A stretch of DNA of 64,000 nucleotides, taken from Phylloscopus collybita. Lineage: Eukaryota; Chordata; Aves; Passeriformes; Phylloscopidae. Under the pieces are notes generated by a model. The model did not search any database and was not told where the DNA came from. It saw nothing but the letters and a program-made list of their open reading frames with translations. Below, one piece after another: positions 47,401 to 58,600 of this stretch. The DNA is taken from positions 28,065,001 through 28,129,000 of the forward strand of contig JAJNNQ010000024.1 in assembly GCA_027886175.1 (NCBI GenBank). Reading direction: 5' to 3'. A program made the translations under genes and the position numbers. The stretch's first letter is position 1; each line of letters opens with the position of its first letter.

Positions 47401-48980
47401 GGAATGTGTTTTCTTCTTTTCTTGACCTGATATAAACAGCACTTCACTCTCACCTGGCCACTCCCTGCCCTGCTCTATTCTGTGGCACCATTTCCACATT
47501 ACCCAGATCATGCTATCACAAAGCTGGTGCTCATCCACCTTTTAGCACTCTCTTCAGCTCATGCTCTGACACACAGTGGTTCAACAAGAAATAACCTTAA
47601 TGAAGTTTCTACCTCAGGACAATAATAAGCACCAAGAAGAGCACCAAGTCCTGCTCCTCAAACAGCTACAAGTGCCACAGGCAGCTTTGAATGTGGCCAG
47701 AGCCACACCTGCATCCCAACTCTGAGGCTGAATGCCAGCATGGACACAACTCTTGCCTCAAGACAGGATCTTCAGGAAACATTCCCAGAGGAAGAGTCTA
47801 AACTCTCCTCATGCAACTTGTCTCAGCAGAGGCAGCACCAAGTGTCACATACTAAATGCTCACAGTCAAAAGCCATTGCTAGACCAGGATATGCAGGGCC
47901 CAGCAGGCAGAGAAACAATCATGACTGCACCCACCCCTCCTGCAGGATCAAAGCCAGGAGAAAAATCAAGACAAAGCACAGATTTTGTATCTTTAGTTTT
48001 TGAAGAGAAAACTCATCAGGAGAAAAAGTAATTAATGACACCATCTTCAGGAAAGTCAACTCACCACAGGAAGAGTAACATTAGGGTGGCACAATTACAT
48101 AGCATGAAGCCAGAAAAGCCCCACCTGTAACAAATCAGAAACTGCACCTTGTAAGAAGGAATCAAAGGCAACAACCACCCTCCCACTACCATCTCTTACA
48201 AAGTGAAAAAAGCCAAAATGCCAGACCCCATGCATGCATAGCACAAGACCAACACAACAAAAACTCAGCATAAAAAAAAAGCTTTACTTTCAGGCAAGTA
48301 GCCTGTACATACAAGTCACTTGCACTGACAGGGGGCAACCCTCTGCTCCCTTTCCCCTGAAGAACTATTGGCTCAAGCGAGTTTGAGATGGGAAGTACCT
48401 AATATTTCATGATAAAGAATGAAGCTTGGGTAATGGTATTCAAAAACCGCCGGAAGAATTAGAACACGGGGAAATCAAATACAGTTTTGACTCTAAGGAA
48501 ACTCACTCTCTGTTTCATAAGACTGTGGTCACCTTTGTACAAACATAGTTACACCTACTGCCATGAACAGCACTACAGGCTTCAGCATGACTGCTGAAAG
48601 CTGCAAGAGTGCAATGCTACTAGCACGATTTCACTATTTGCATCAGTGGGAAAACCCACCAAAGTCCTCTCTGTTCAACCACATGACCACAGTAATCAGT
48701 GTTCCTATGTTAACGATTAAGCAGGGTTTTCTCATTCTCCCATTCTTGCAGAACGCTGTTTTCAGTAAGGAGGGCACTGCCATTTCTTTACTTAAAAAGA
48801 AACAGAAGCCAGGGACATTGGTCATTTTCAGGCTTTTATTAAGAGGAAAAAATAGATTTTCTATAGCAGTGGTCGAGAGCAAACAGTGGAAAAGCTACAG
48901 ATGTGATGCATACTCCTAAAGACTCTTTATAAATAGAAGCTCTGTTTATGTTTGTTCTTTGAAGTAACTTGCAGAAATAA
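44400..48980. other. Non-coding DNA between POPDC2 and COX17, no gene seen
   Basis: No exon, RNA gene or clear transposon could be supported. A 102-codon plus-strand frame at 46274-46582 has no family signature. Confidence 0.5.
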
Positions 48981-48986
48981 TTTATT
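48981..48986 (-). terminator. Candidate COX17 polyadenylation signal
   Basis: TTTATT on the plus strand is AATAAA on the minus strand, 458 bp after the COX17 stop codon. It is the nearest canonical signal. Confidence 0.6.
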
Positions 48987-49443
48987 TTGCAGCTTTCCAG
49001 AACACAGTCACACCAAAGACATCATCTAGAAGAGAAAGGAAACACAGCTTCACAAAACATGGATTTCCACTGGATACTGAGCAACAGTCAACAAAAAAAC
49101 CCCCAGCATAAACCCACAAAAACCAACTCCTGTGTGCCCTAGCACCAGAAATCTAAACTGAGGTTTGGATCTCTTAGAAGACAACAGAGGCAGCACCATT
49201 CTCTGCTGCTGAAGAGTGAGTGACTCACAGAGGCTGGGTACTGCCAAGGGCTTCACCACCCTCACAGGACTGTAGGCTGGTTATAATGTCAACGAGGATT
49301 GCTCTGCCTTCTCTCTTGTAAGGGCAACACCACCATGAACAGTACTGTGGGCCTTCCAGTGGCACCAGCTGAGGGTGCCAGGGCACTTCAGAGGCAGAGG
49401 TCCTGAAGGCTGTACTTACCCCACTCAGTCCTGCTCATCTCAC

Positions 49444-49528
49444 TCATATCTTGAAGCCCAGAGCTCTCATACACTCTTTGTGAGCTTCGATTAGGTGCCC
49501 ACAATTTTCTTCTCCCTTCTCAATAATG
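49444..49528 (-). CDS. COX17: COX17 coding exon 2
   Basis: Begins after TTTTGCAG, completes Cys40, and encodes [20 protein letters not shown] and RALGFKI before TGA at 49444-49446. The sequence is almost identical to human, as usual for this protein. Confidence 0.97.
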
Positions 49529-51123
49529 CTGCAAAACAAAAAGATTTCCAGGGTTCAGCAATAAAATGTTCACTTTCAGTCAAAGAAACAGAACTGACAA
49601 ACTGTTGGGGACAACTAAAAATCCCTGTTAGGATCCAGCGATTTTTTTTTTTTCTGTCCTGTCCAGAGTACTTCTGTTTTGGACAGTATAAAACTACTCC
49701 AAAAAGTTACCCCAGTCTGGAACTGTGCACTTAAAACTCTGACAGCAGGCATAACAGAACTTCCTGTTAGCAGGCCAGAGTCTATTCTGGGCAAGTCCGG
49801 ATGGGGATTTGTTATACAACACAAAGCTGTCACATCATCAAGTATGCTGAGCTTGCCAATTTCGAATTATTCAGTAGGGAAGCAACAATATTTCTCCAGT
49901 AAGACACCAATACAGAACAGGTTAATCAGTAAATGATATTTTACTCCAACTTCAGTTGCAATTTAAGGACCCTGAAGCAAAAATCAAAACAAAACACAAC
50001 ACCTGTCCGGCTATTATTGAAAAAATTATTCACCATAAATGGTAACTTTTGATGTTAATCATCAATCCAAGTAAGAGCCTCTCGTTGTTGGTATATTGTG
50101 TATACCACAAAAGCAGTTCAGACTTGCTTTCTGACTGAATGACAGAGCTGTTTAGTTTTCTTCTTAGATTTTATTACAATGAGCAGGGACACATCCCCTG
50201 GCTGCCCAGGGGAACCCCATCTCACCAGTAACATCCATCCTACCACCCTTTTCTTAGGGGGCCCTGGATTCACCTTCACTCTATCACGTCAGTAGACACG
50301 CTCCCCTAAGTTTAGCAAAAACAGAGTTCAGTATTATGTCACCTACCAAACACCATCTGTACCACCAGCAAAGCAAAAAAAAAAAAAAAGAAAAAAAAGA
50401 AACAACTTGGCCATCAGATTACAGTTTTTTGAACTTTAAAGATTCACTGTCAAAGACACAGGAGCTCCATTTTGAGCGTGCACTTCATACTATTTTATAG
50501 GTCCTATGATCATGACTAAGCCTATAAATACCAATGCAGCAATACAGGTCACTGTCAAATTTTGAACTTCTCTGGGAAATGCCATCCTCTGAGACCCAAA
50601 AAACCAGAGCGTTTTGCTTTATTTAAAAGAGAACACAATTTATACTCAGGTGAACAATAAAGAAGTTATCACCTGCTGGTACGTGTTGCTTCAATCAACA
50701 ACAGTGAGGATTTACAAGCAGCATTAAAAGCTCATCTTTGAAACCTGTTTTAAACAAGCGTTTTTAACTTTTTCATTTCTAAATTATCCTTTTAAGACAG
50801 TTCCCCTTCCTTCTCCACACTCTCCCTCCTCCCTCGGATGCTCCCGCACCCTCCATCCAGGGTGGGGAGAGCTCCCCAAATCCCCGGCGCGGGCTGGCAG
50901 GGGCACAAGCCCCTGGGCGGGAGGGATCCCCGGCGGGGCAGGGCGCACCCCGCGGCCAAGGGGAAGGCCCGGGCGCGGCGGGGAGCTCGGGGCCGGGTCC
51001 CTACCAGGCGTCCCGCGCCTTCTTGGTCTCGGGGCAGGCGCAGCAGGGCTTCAGCGGCTTCTTCGCCTCCCCCGCCTGCCCCGCGCCCTTGCCGTCGCAG
51101 CTGGCGGCGGCCACCGAGGACAT
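49444..51123 (-). CDS. COX17: Cytochrome c oxidase copper chaperone COX17, two exons
   Basis: Soluble copper chaperone of the mitochondrial intermembrane space that hands Cu(I) to SCO1 and COX11 for cytochrome c oxidase assembly. Coding exons are 51005-51123 and 49444-49528, separated by a 1,476-bp GT-AG intron. The joined protein has 67 residues (human 63). The copper site [16 protein letters not shown] is intact, with Cys27-Cys28 and Cys30. The twin CX9C motifs are Cys30-Cys40 and Cys49-Cys59, needed for oxidative folding by the MIA40 relay. The N-terminal 20 residues ([20 protein letters not shown]) are bird-like, differ from human, and include one extra cysteine, Cys9. The start has G at -3 and lies inside a CpG island. 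Confidence 0.97.
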
Positions 51124-51520
51124 GGCGGGCAGTTCCCGGCACCCTGAGCCCGCGGGGAGAACGGGCCGGCGTTGCCCGTGTGAGCGCCGCTGGTTCCGGG
51201 AAAGCTCGCCCGCCCCTTCCCGGCCCGCGGGCTGCTGGGAGGGGCAGGCGCGGAGCCCTCCTCCCGCCGCCTCCCCCGCCTCTTCCTGGCCCGCACCCCA
51301 AGGCCATGGCCGGCGCTGCCACTCAGTGGCGGAACGAAAGTGACATTTGCCAGGGGCGCTGGGTACTGAACGAGCCAGAAGGGGAGGGAGAGAGGGAGCG
51401 GGCAGCGGGGAGGAAAAATGGTGTCGTCAGGCGAGAGCAGCTGGCACCCGCCGCAGTCAGCAGGAGCAGCCAGTGACGCCCTCGGCTCTGCCAGCGCCGG
51501 GCTCCACGCTGAAAGCTGTG
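50860..51520. promoter_or_regulatory. CpG island, COX17 promoter, possibly bidirectional
   Basis: Strongly GC- and CpG-rich, covering COX17 exon 1 and its upstream side. TTCCGG at 51194-51199 is an ETS/GABP-type site, common in promoters of nuclear genes for mitochondria. A GAACGAAAGTGA stretch near 51333-51344 resembles an IRF-type site. In mammals CFAP91 is transcribed away from COX17 on the other side, but no CFAP91 exon was recognised here. Confidence 0.7.
51005..51123 (-). CDS. COX17: COX17 coding exon 1
   Basis: Encodes residues 1-39 and two bases of Cys40, ending GCCTG|GTAGGG. It contains the copper-binding cysteines CCAC. Confidence 0.96.
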
Positions 51521-51734
51521 GCCAGCCACCTAAACACCTCTTTCTTCCTATCCAGCCAGTGGGGAAAACAGAGGACCAGTTCTTTGTGGGGGTGGCTACA
51601 CGGATACGCACAGTCACCATCACTGGGAACATTAATGTCGCGGTTTCGTGGCAGCGGCCCAGCCAGGCCAGCCCTTGGCATTGCTGCAAAAGGATTGTGC
51701 TCCTGATGCTTAATCTTTTACGCTTTCAAGCCTA

Positions 51735-52306
51735 AGCAACAAGAAGGGATATTTAGTCTGTGAAACAGAGAGCAACTAACAGGCTCCAAGTGGTGGTGTC
51801 CATGCTTGACATGCTTCAGTGATCTCAGACCTGGGGGGAGAGTAACAAATCTTGGAAGGAAGGGTGTGCACTGATACTGACACAAAGGATGCAGAATGTA
51901 CAGGCCACAAAGACATCTGGCAGAACTCCCAGGATAAGGAAGAAAGTAATAAAGCCAACTCAACAATTGTGTTAAAATAGTTCCAGCTGGGTAAAAGTTA
52001 ATTCTGGTAGGGGGAGATGGTGACCAACTCATGTGCCACTGACCCCAGAAATCCACTGACTCAAGCAGAAGACTTGAACATGCAGACTATTTAGCATGAA
52101 AAGTGAGAAAATCATTAACCAATAGAAGATAGAATACTAATTAATAAGAGAACTATGTCACTTGTATCCAATGAACACAAATTTCTTTTGTTTGCTAAAA
52201 TGTGTAAATAGTAAAAAGCTTTGGTAGTTGGTGTGCTTGATCTGTGGAATACCATGGAACACCCAGGCTTGCACAACACTAAAATACATAATAGCTCTCT
52301 TGGGTG
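51735..52306. other. Non-coding DNA with possible old LTR remnant
   Basis: No exon seen. The stretch around 52230-52306 (TGTGGAATACCATGGAACAC, then CCCAGGCTTGCACAACA) is reminiscent of avian ERVL-type LTR sequence. If so, the solo LTR at 52313 is nested inside it. This is an uncertain resemblance from memory. Confidence 0.3.
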
Positions 52307-52614
52307 TGTAATTGTCGCCGTTGGACACAAAAGAAGGACACGAACTCATGTTTCAGAAGGCTGATGACTCAAAAGTCTCGGTTTATTCAAAGCATCTGTC
52401 TTTGTACCTTTTTACAATGAGCCCACCTAAGAGGTGGGATCCTTGGACCCATTGGTCACATCAAAGGTCCATTAAGCAAATTCCCCCCTCTGGGAAAGAA
52501 TGTAGAAAAATATCATAGTTTACAATAACATGACCTTGTTTACCACAAGATTCCCTGAGAAAAGAATTTCCCTAAAATCAAAGCATGCAGGCACGAACCA
52601 TGACTACATGTAAT
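52307..52614 (-). mobile_element. Solo LTR (ERVK-type) with perfect 6-bp target duplication
   Basis: The LTR spans 52313-52608 (296 bp), starting TGTCGCC and ending GACTACA, so it has TGT...ACA ends. It is flanked by identical 6-bp direct repeats, TGTAAT, at 52307-52312 and 52609-52614. A polyadenylation signal AATAAA is present on the minus strand (GGTTTATTC on plus, near 52380), so the element points left. A 6-bp duplication is typical of class II (ERVK/alpha/beta) retroviruses. There is no internal region. Confidence 0.9.
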
Positions 52615-55600
52615 TAGTGTGTGGGTTGTTGCACACCTGGTAATGAATCTGACTTTTGTGGACAACAGCATGGGCAGTAAGGGAGAAGATACAGAGCTGC
52701 TTTTCCTTTGTAGTCTGTCCCAAACCAAGGCATCAGTAGCCACTCTTGCCTTTTAGATCTCAGCCACATACAAGCCACACCTTGACTCTTAGGCCATAGT
52801 CCGTCACTTCCCAGTGCTACATTTGTGTTTGCCACCAGTCCTGACGACTCCAGTGTGATAGTTACACATACTAGACTGGCAGGCACACTGCAGACCAAAG
52901 GGATACCCCACGAGGTAACGGGGAAGGGCAGGACAACAGTGGATATGACATTGCTGAGACCTTGCAAAGGTCAGTATGGCCACTGGGATGCAGCTGCTGT
53001 GCCTTTTAGCGGGGTGTTGCAAGAGTCAAAAAAGAACTGGCAGTTTATATCATGTACTAAGGGGATCCAAATTCATAGGAACACTGACAAGAACAAGGAT
53101 GAGCAGAAAGTGTCATGTAACACAGACTCACCTAATCAGCCACCTGCTGAATTATCCATGGGTCTCTGCTCAGCAGTCTGTTCCCCAGTGTGCCATTTCT
53201 CTGGCAAGGTTGTTCAGGTGACCTGCACTCAGGCAGCCTCCTGGTTCAGTTCACGTGCATTGTGAAGCCATGCAGCCAGGTATGATGATCTGGAACATGT
53301 ACAGGTTGCACTTCTTGACCAAAATACAATTTTCCCAAATCCACACAAACATGCTGCAAGATAAAAACTGAGATCGAAACATCTATCAAAAGCACACATC
53401 AGTTGTCCAAAGCAGTGCCTTGTTTGTTAAACATACTAAGTATGTTTTCCTTTAAAATTAAATAGCTTTGTCTTTTCTTCCTAAAGCTTTATCTACTGGC
53501 CACTTTCCAAAGGCCTAGATAGAGCTGTTGATAGCAACACAAACTTTGAGGAAAGACTGTAATAAAACCTCCAAGAGGGTGTCTCATGTTTGCAGTTGAA
53601 CAGGATCTTTTATTTAGCTTTTTTTAATATTTAAAAAAAAAAAAAAAGTTTGAAAGACATTGATTTGGTGTGTAGAGACTAGGAAGACAGAAAACAAAAT
53701 ACATTTTATACTCTGGCACTCAAGTTATGGAATACCAAGGGCAGAGGGAGGTTAAAATTTAGTCATCTTGAGAGATGACTTCAGATGGGTCTGCAAAAAG
53801 GTATGGCCACTGAAGACTAAACATCTCTGGAAGAAGCATTCCACTCTAGCAGCCTTCCAAAGAGATTAAGGAGGAGCAGGGCTATTTTGGCCATGCTCCC
53901 TGCAGGGTAAGAATTTGTAACAGAATTGCCCCAGAAGAAGGAATTGTTTCTTGGTGGGATGAAAGGACAGAGGCTGGAAGGGAGGAGAAGGAAGAGAATA
54001 GACATTAAAGCATGGTTAACACGTTTTGATACTGATTGCACCAGTTTGGAGTACAATGCAAAGGGGAGACCACAGCCACTTCTGACATTGCCTTGTGCAT
54101 AAGAATTGATTGTTAACTCAGTGATTTGTGTTTTCTGTTTGTCCTCTGCCTGCTGACAGTGGCAGAAGAATTATGTTAGAGAGCTACATGTCAGATGAAT
54201 AGATTTATCTGCCAGTCAAGGAGGAATAGCTAAGGGCAGGCTAATGAGATGAGACTAAGAGAAAATTGTCAGAACAAGTACCTAGGAAAAAGAGATCCAG
54301 TGAAAATCTCAATCTCTGAAAAAGATAATGAGGAAAGACCCTTGCTCAAGCTGCCATATCATTTGGCAGCCTGGTGCCACATGTGAGAGTATGAGGACTG
54401 CAGGTAGCACTGGACATTTACAGCTCTTGATTTAAAGGAGTAATGGGTGAAATAGGGAGACACTACCCAGCTTTCATGAGTTTCCAAATTATTTCCTCTG
54501 TACAGCCCTTTATCAGAATTGAAGAACATACAGCAGTGGCTCATAATGTGTAAATATCACAGGAGCACTGCAGTCATTGCCATTGGCTTCTTGTGTCTTC
54601 AGTTTCACCCACTAAAAGAATGGTAGTCCAAAAGGATATGTACTTGTCTCCAATGGACAGATTTTTCAAGGAACCTCAAAAATGTGTTTACATTCATTGT
54701 TACTGTTAGGTTGGGTAAGCCCTTATCAATGTCAGTTGAAAGTAACAGTCACGGGTAGTCTGGGGTTTTCTGGATTTTTTACATTTCTGATAGACATGAT
54801 AGAAGGTAAATTAAGCTGTGGAAATTTTGTGTGATGAAACTGAGCTGAAGGTATTTTGATGTCTGCCATGTAGTGCCTATTCTGGGAACGCCTTTATCAT
54901 CTTGAAAAAAGAAACTTGTTCAATATAGTCTAAAGAAGTATTTTTGGTTTTGACTGAGTATAAACATAAGACAGCCAATGCTACAGCAGCCCAGTCAACC
55001 ATATGCTGTGTTTTATTGTCAAAGAAGTCGATCGTGTTTTGTGTCAATGCTTAGATAACATGAAATAAAGGATTTCAAAGCTCTGAGCAAGATGTCTTAT
55101 CAGGACCCTGTTGCCTCTTACATCAGCTGCCCGAGAACAGGATAGTTTCTCTTTCTGATCAGAGTTGCAGACCTGCAACTACCAAATGCTATCACTCCAC
55201 ACTGGGACCAGAGAGAGAATGAAAGCTGGGATAGAAGGACTTGTGCTCCAATCTAGAACAATGGAAGAGACTCTAAGGTGATTATTTACATCCCCTCTAA
55301 GCTTCAAACTCCACCTTTAGTTGAAGGCAAGGGGTTTGAACACTGGGCTGATATCACCTCAAGAAGCAGTGCATCAGTCCCTTCCCAGATGAGGCAAATC
55401 CTCATGTTTCAGGACTACAGCATGAATTCTGTACACAAGGATTCCGTACCACAGGAATGAACCCTCCTCTTCCTGGGAGACCACCTTGGAAGTTAATATG
55501 GAGGAAGTCTCCTTGCATACTGGCAAGCAAGCCCTTAAAAACAAAAGAGCAGAATCGAGATTACTTTAAAGGCTTTTGTGTCTCTTGAATGCTCTACAAA

Positions 55601-58600
55601 GCCAGCACTGCAACAGATCATCTCTTGCCAGAAACACAGCCAAATCTTCAGATCCTCAGCCTGGAGGTGGAAGATAGTTGGGAAGAATGATAGTTTAAAA
55701 CCAGAACTGCTGTCTCTAACAGCAAGACTCGGCCCACAGCATCTCAGACATTCCGGGGTCTCATGCTGGGACCAGGATCTGGCCCACCCTCTCCAGTAAA
55801 GAAGATTGCAACCCACCTGCAAGCTTTGGTATAAACTTAAAAGGTATTGGTTAATGCCTTCCTCACACTGTTTTCTGCCCATCTCTCACCAGTTTGTGCT
55901 AGGATTAGGACTATCATCACTTTCATATTATGTATTGAAAGCATATCCAAACACATTAGTAAAGGTTAGGAACTTGCCGTGCATGCAACACCGCAAGATT
56001 TGAATCAGCACGTTCAGTGTGCAGTCTCTCTGGTAATAAGGCAAAAGAAGGAAGCTGGTGTTTTGTACTGTGCTACAAAATAACCTGCCTGTTCTACATA
56101 TGTTAGAAGCAGGAACTATGAGCCTTTAGACAAAAGACATATGGCAGCTCTTCCACAATGCGGATAGGCAGCAGCTGATGTTCAATGGGCATTTAAAGGC
56201 TGGTCAGGCTTATTTCAGTGCTCGCTGGGGTGACTGACCAGCTGTTCCCTTTGTGGAGGGAACACCCATGAAAATCTGAGCATTTTGGAAAAAATCCCAT
56301 TGCACAGACTCATGGGAAGGACAGGTGTTTGCTCTCAAGTGGCTGCTTGTGTTACCAACACAACAAAAGAGCATGACAGAAGAAGACAACTGTCTGTTTT
56401 CTGATAGTCTCTACGCTTAGTAACTAAAAAAAATTTAACCTGCATTTGGGAAATAGTATCACTAATCCTCCAAAAGACATGAATCTGCAAAGGACTGTCC
56501 CTACACTGCAGTCAGACTCACTGTTTTCAGGTAAAATCAGAAAAAAATAGCCCAGGTTTAAAAGCACTTAGGCATGAAGCAGATACACATTAGTCACCCA
56601 TGGGGAAATTCTCTTCCCCAGTATTGCAGGGTTACGCAAGACAGTGGCCTATAAAGATCTTTCCAAAGAGGAAACCTCTTCCATTCTCAGTTCTCATGAC
56701 TTGAAAGAGCAAGATTTTCAAACTTCTTCAAAAAGACCTACGTGAATTGTCAGAACTGACCAGAATCAGACAGCTGAGCCACTGTTAACATAAACCACTA
56801 TATGCATGCATCTCCAATTAGTCACCCCACAAAAAAACAAATGCTGCCTAAGGTTTGTGCTTGTACTTCACAGGCAAACTCATTCAGAGCTCAAGTCCAG
56901 GAGCCTGCATGTTGAAGAAAAAAAATCTCACTGTAGTTCCATAAAATCCTCCATAATACAAACTTCCAACCTTGATCAGTTCTGCTGCAAACTAAGGCAG
57001 TGTTTCTGCAACTCGTGAATGGTGTTAAGCTGTCAGTCAACTGAGAAGCAGCAGAAGTGTAGCTCCACTTCTTTTCCACTGCACACATTCCATTTGTCCT
57101 CTTTCCTCCTGTAAGTTTCTGCTATTAACAATTTTTTTATTTAACCATTTTGAAGGCAAGCCATTTTGGTGCCCGTGTCAGTGGCAAACCTGGCTTGTTT
57201 AAATCTATTCAAGTCTCTCATGATCATATTTTATGAAATGTGAAACTCCACTACAGAAAATGGTTTAATATTCTCAATGAAATGCAGGACCTAACTGGAA
57301 GCCTGGAAGGAATCATTAGTATTTACAAGTACATGAGTCATTCCATATTTGAGATGTCACTGACTGCAGCTGCATACTTCTATGTACTCACATTCTAGCA
57401 TCTCACTTCTTTTTAAATATTGCATCAAGACATCTGCTGTGCAGCGCTGCAAGCTGCTTATAAAAGAGCCTGCAACATCACACACTTTCTGAATCCATTC
57501 AGAATCCCCACAGCTGTTTTTCACAAAGTTACTAGATAATGTACAAAGTTCAGTCACTCTGAAGCCATTTCTTTCACATCAGTGGTCATTCTGGATTTCA
57601 GCTTTGAACACCTAATTCATTTGTACTTGTTTTCTTTTGCTTTTCTTCTTGCTGATCTTCTTCTCAAGGATCTTTAGACTCCTGGTTCTCACGAAAATCA
57701 ATGGGACTTGACTATCAAGTGCTTAATGATCAGATTTTAAGAAGCATTAGGACATCTCCATATGCAGATGGAGGGATTCTCAAGAGAGCCTACTTACATT
57801 GACATCTTCCTTAATTTCAGTACAATGATTTTTTTAAAGTGACATGGGAACATATGTCATCTGCGTGACAGAAAATTTCATCTAAATGCTCAGCTCAAGC
57901 CCACATCCTTGCTATTTTGCCCTGACTTTCAATTTGCTGTGCAGTATTTTATCTAAGTACTCTCTTAGGTTGGTACTTACTCTGTATAACTCTACATTTT
58001 ACTCTATGTTTCCTGTATGATCTGGCATTAACTGCTCTAGTACCTTATTTAAAATGAGAACGGATCCTTCAAGGTCTGGTTCTCTCCTAGGGGTCCATGC
58101 ATACAAAGACAGACATGACATACAAACATCAAAGAGAGGATGTTTCCAGATTAACATGCCAGAGGCTGGGTTCTTATCATGTTCTCACAGTCGGTATGTC
58201 AAGACAATGATGTGCTCCAGGTCCTGTTTGGTTCAGTCTCCACCATGTGAGACTGAGAAGTGATGTGGGAAGGACTGTGTGGGTGCAGGCAAAGACAGAG
58301 GGGAAAGATAGGGGAACTTTCATGACTGAAGAGAGTGCAGGCTGTGAGGGAAGTGATACTTCTCACATCTTTCCCAAGTGCTTGAAAGGACTCTGAGACC
58401 CCATCCAGGTCAAGCTTTTTTCTTCCAATGGCCCCAGTGTGTTGTCACTGCTTCCTCATCTTTTTATCTCTGGTAGGCCTGAACCCCTGGACCCCTTGAT
58501 AAGTGCTAGCCCTCACCTGACCCTCATCTGGTGGATTGCAATTAAAGGATGGTAAGAAAATGCTGAAAGCTTTAATAGACTGTATTAAGATGATGTTGCG

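Noticed and set aside
50792..51689. Long open frames on both strands over the COX17 promoter
   Set aside because: They overlap the true COX17 exon 1 in other frames and are explained by base composition.
51418..51732. 105-codon plus-strand frame starting at an ATG in the COX17 island, considered as a CFAP91 first exon
   Set aside because: The translation has no resemblance to the CFAP91 N-terminus and no donor site supports it as an exon.
55535..55882. 115-codon minus-strand frame starting at ATG
   Set aside because: No recognised domain, no splice context; length is within chance for this much sequence.
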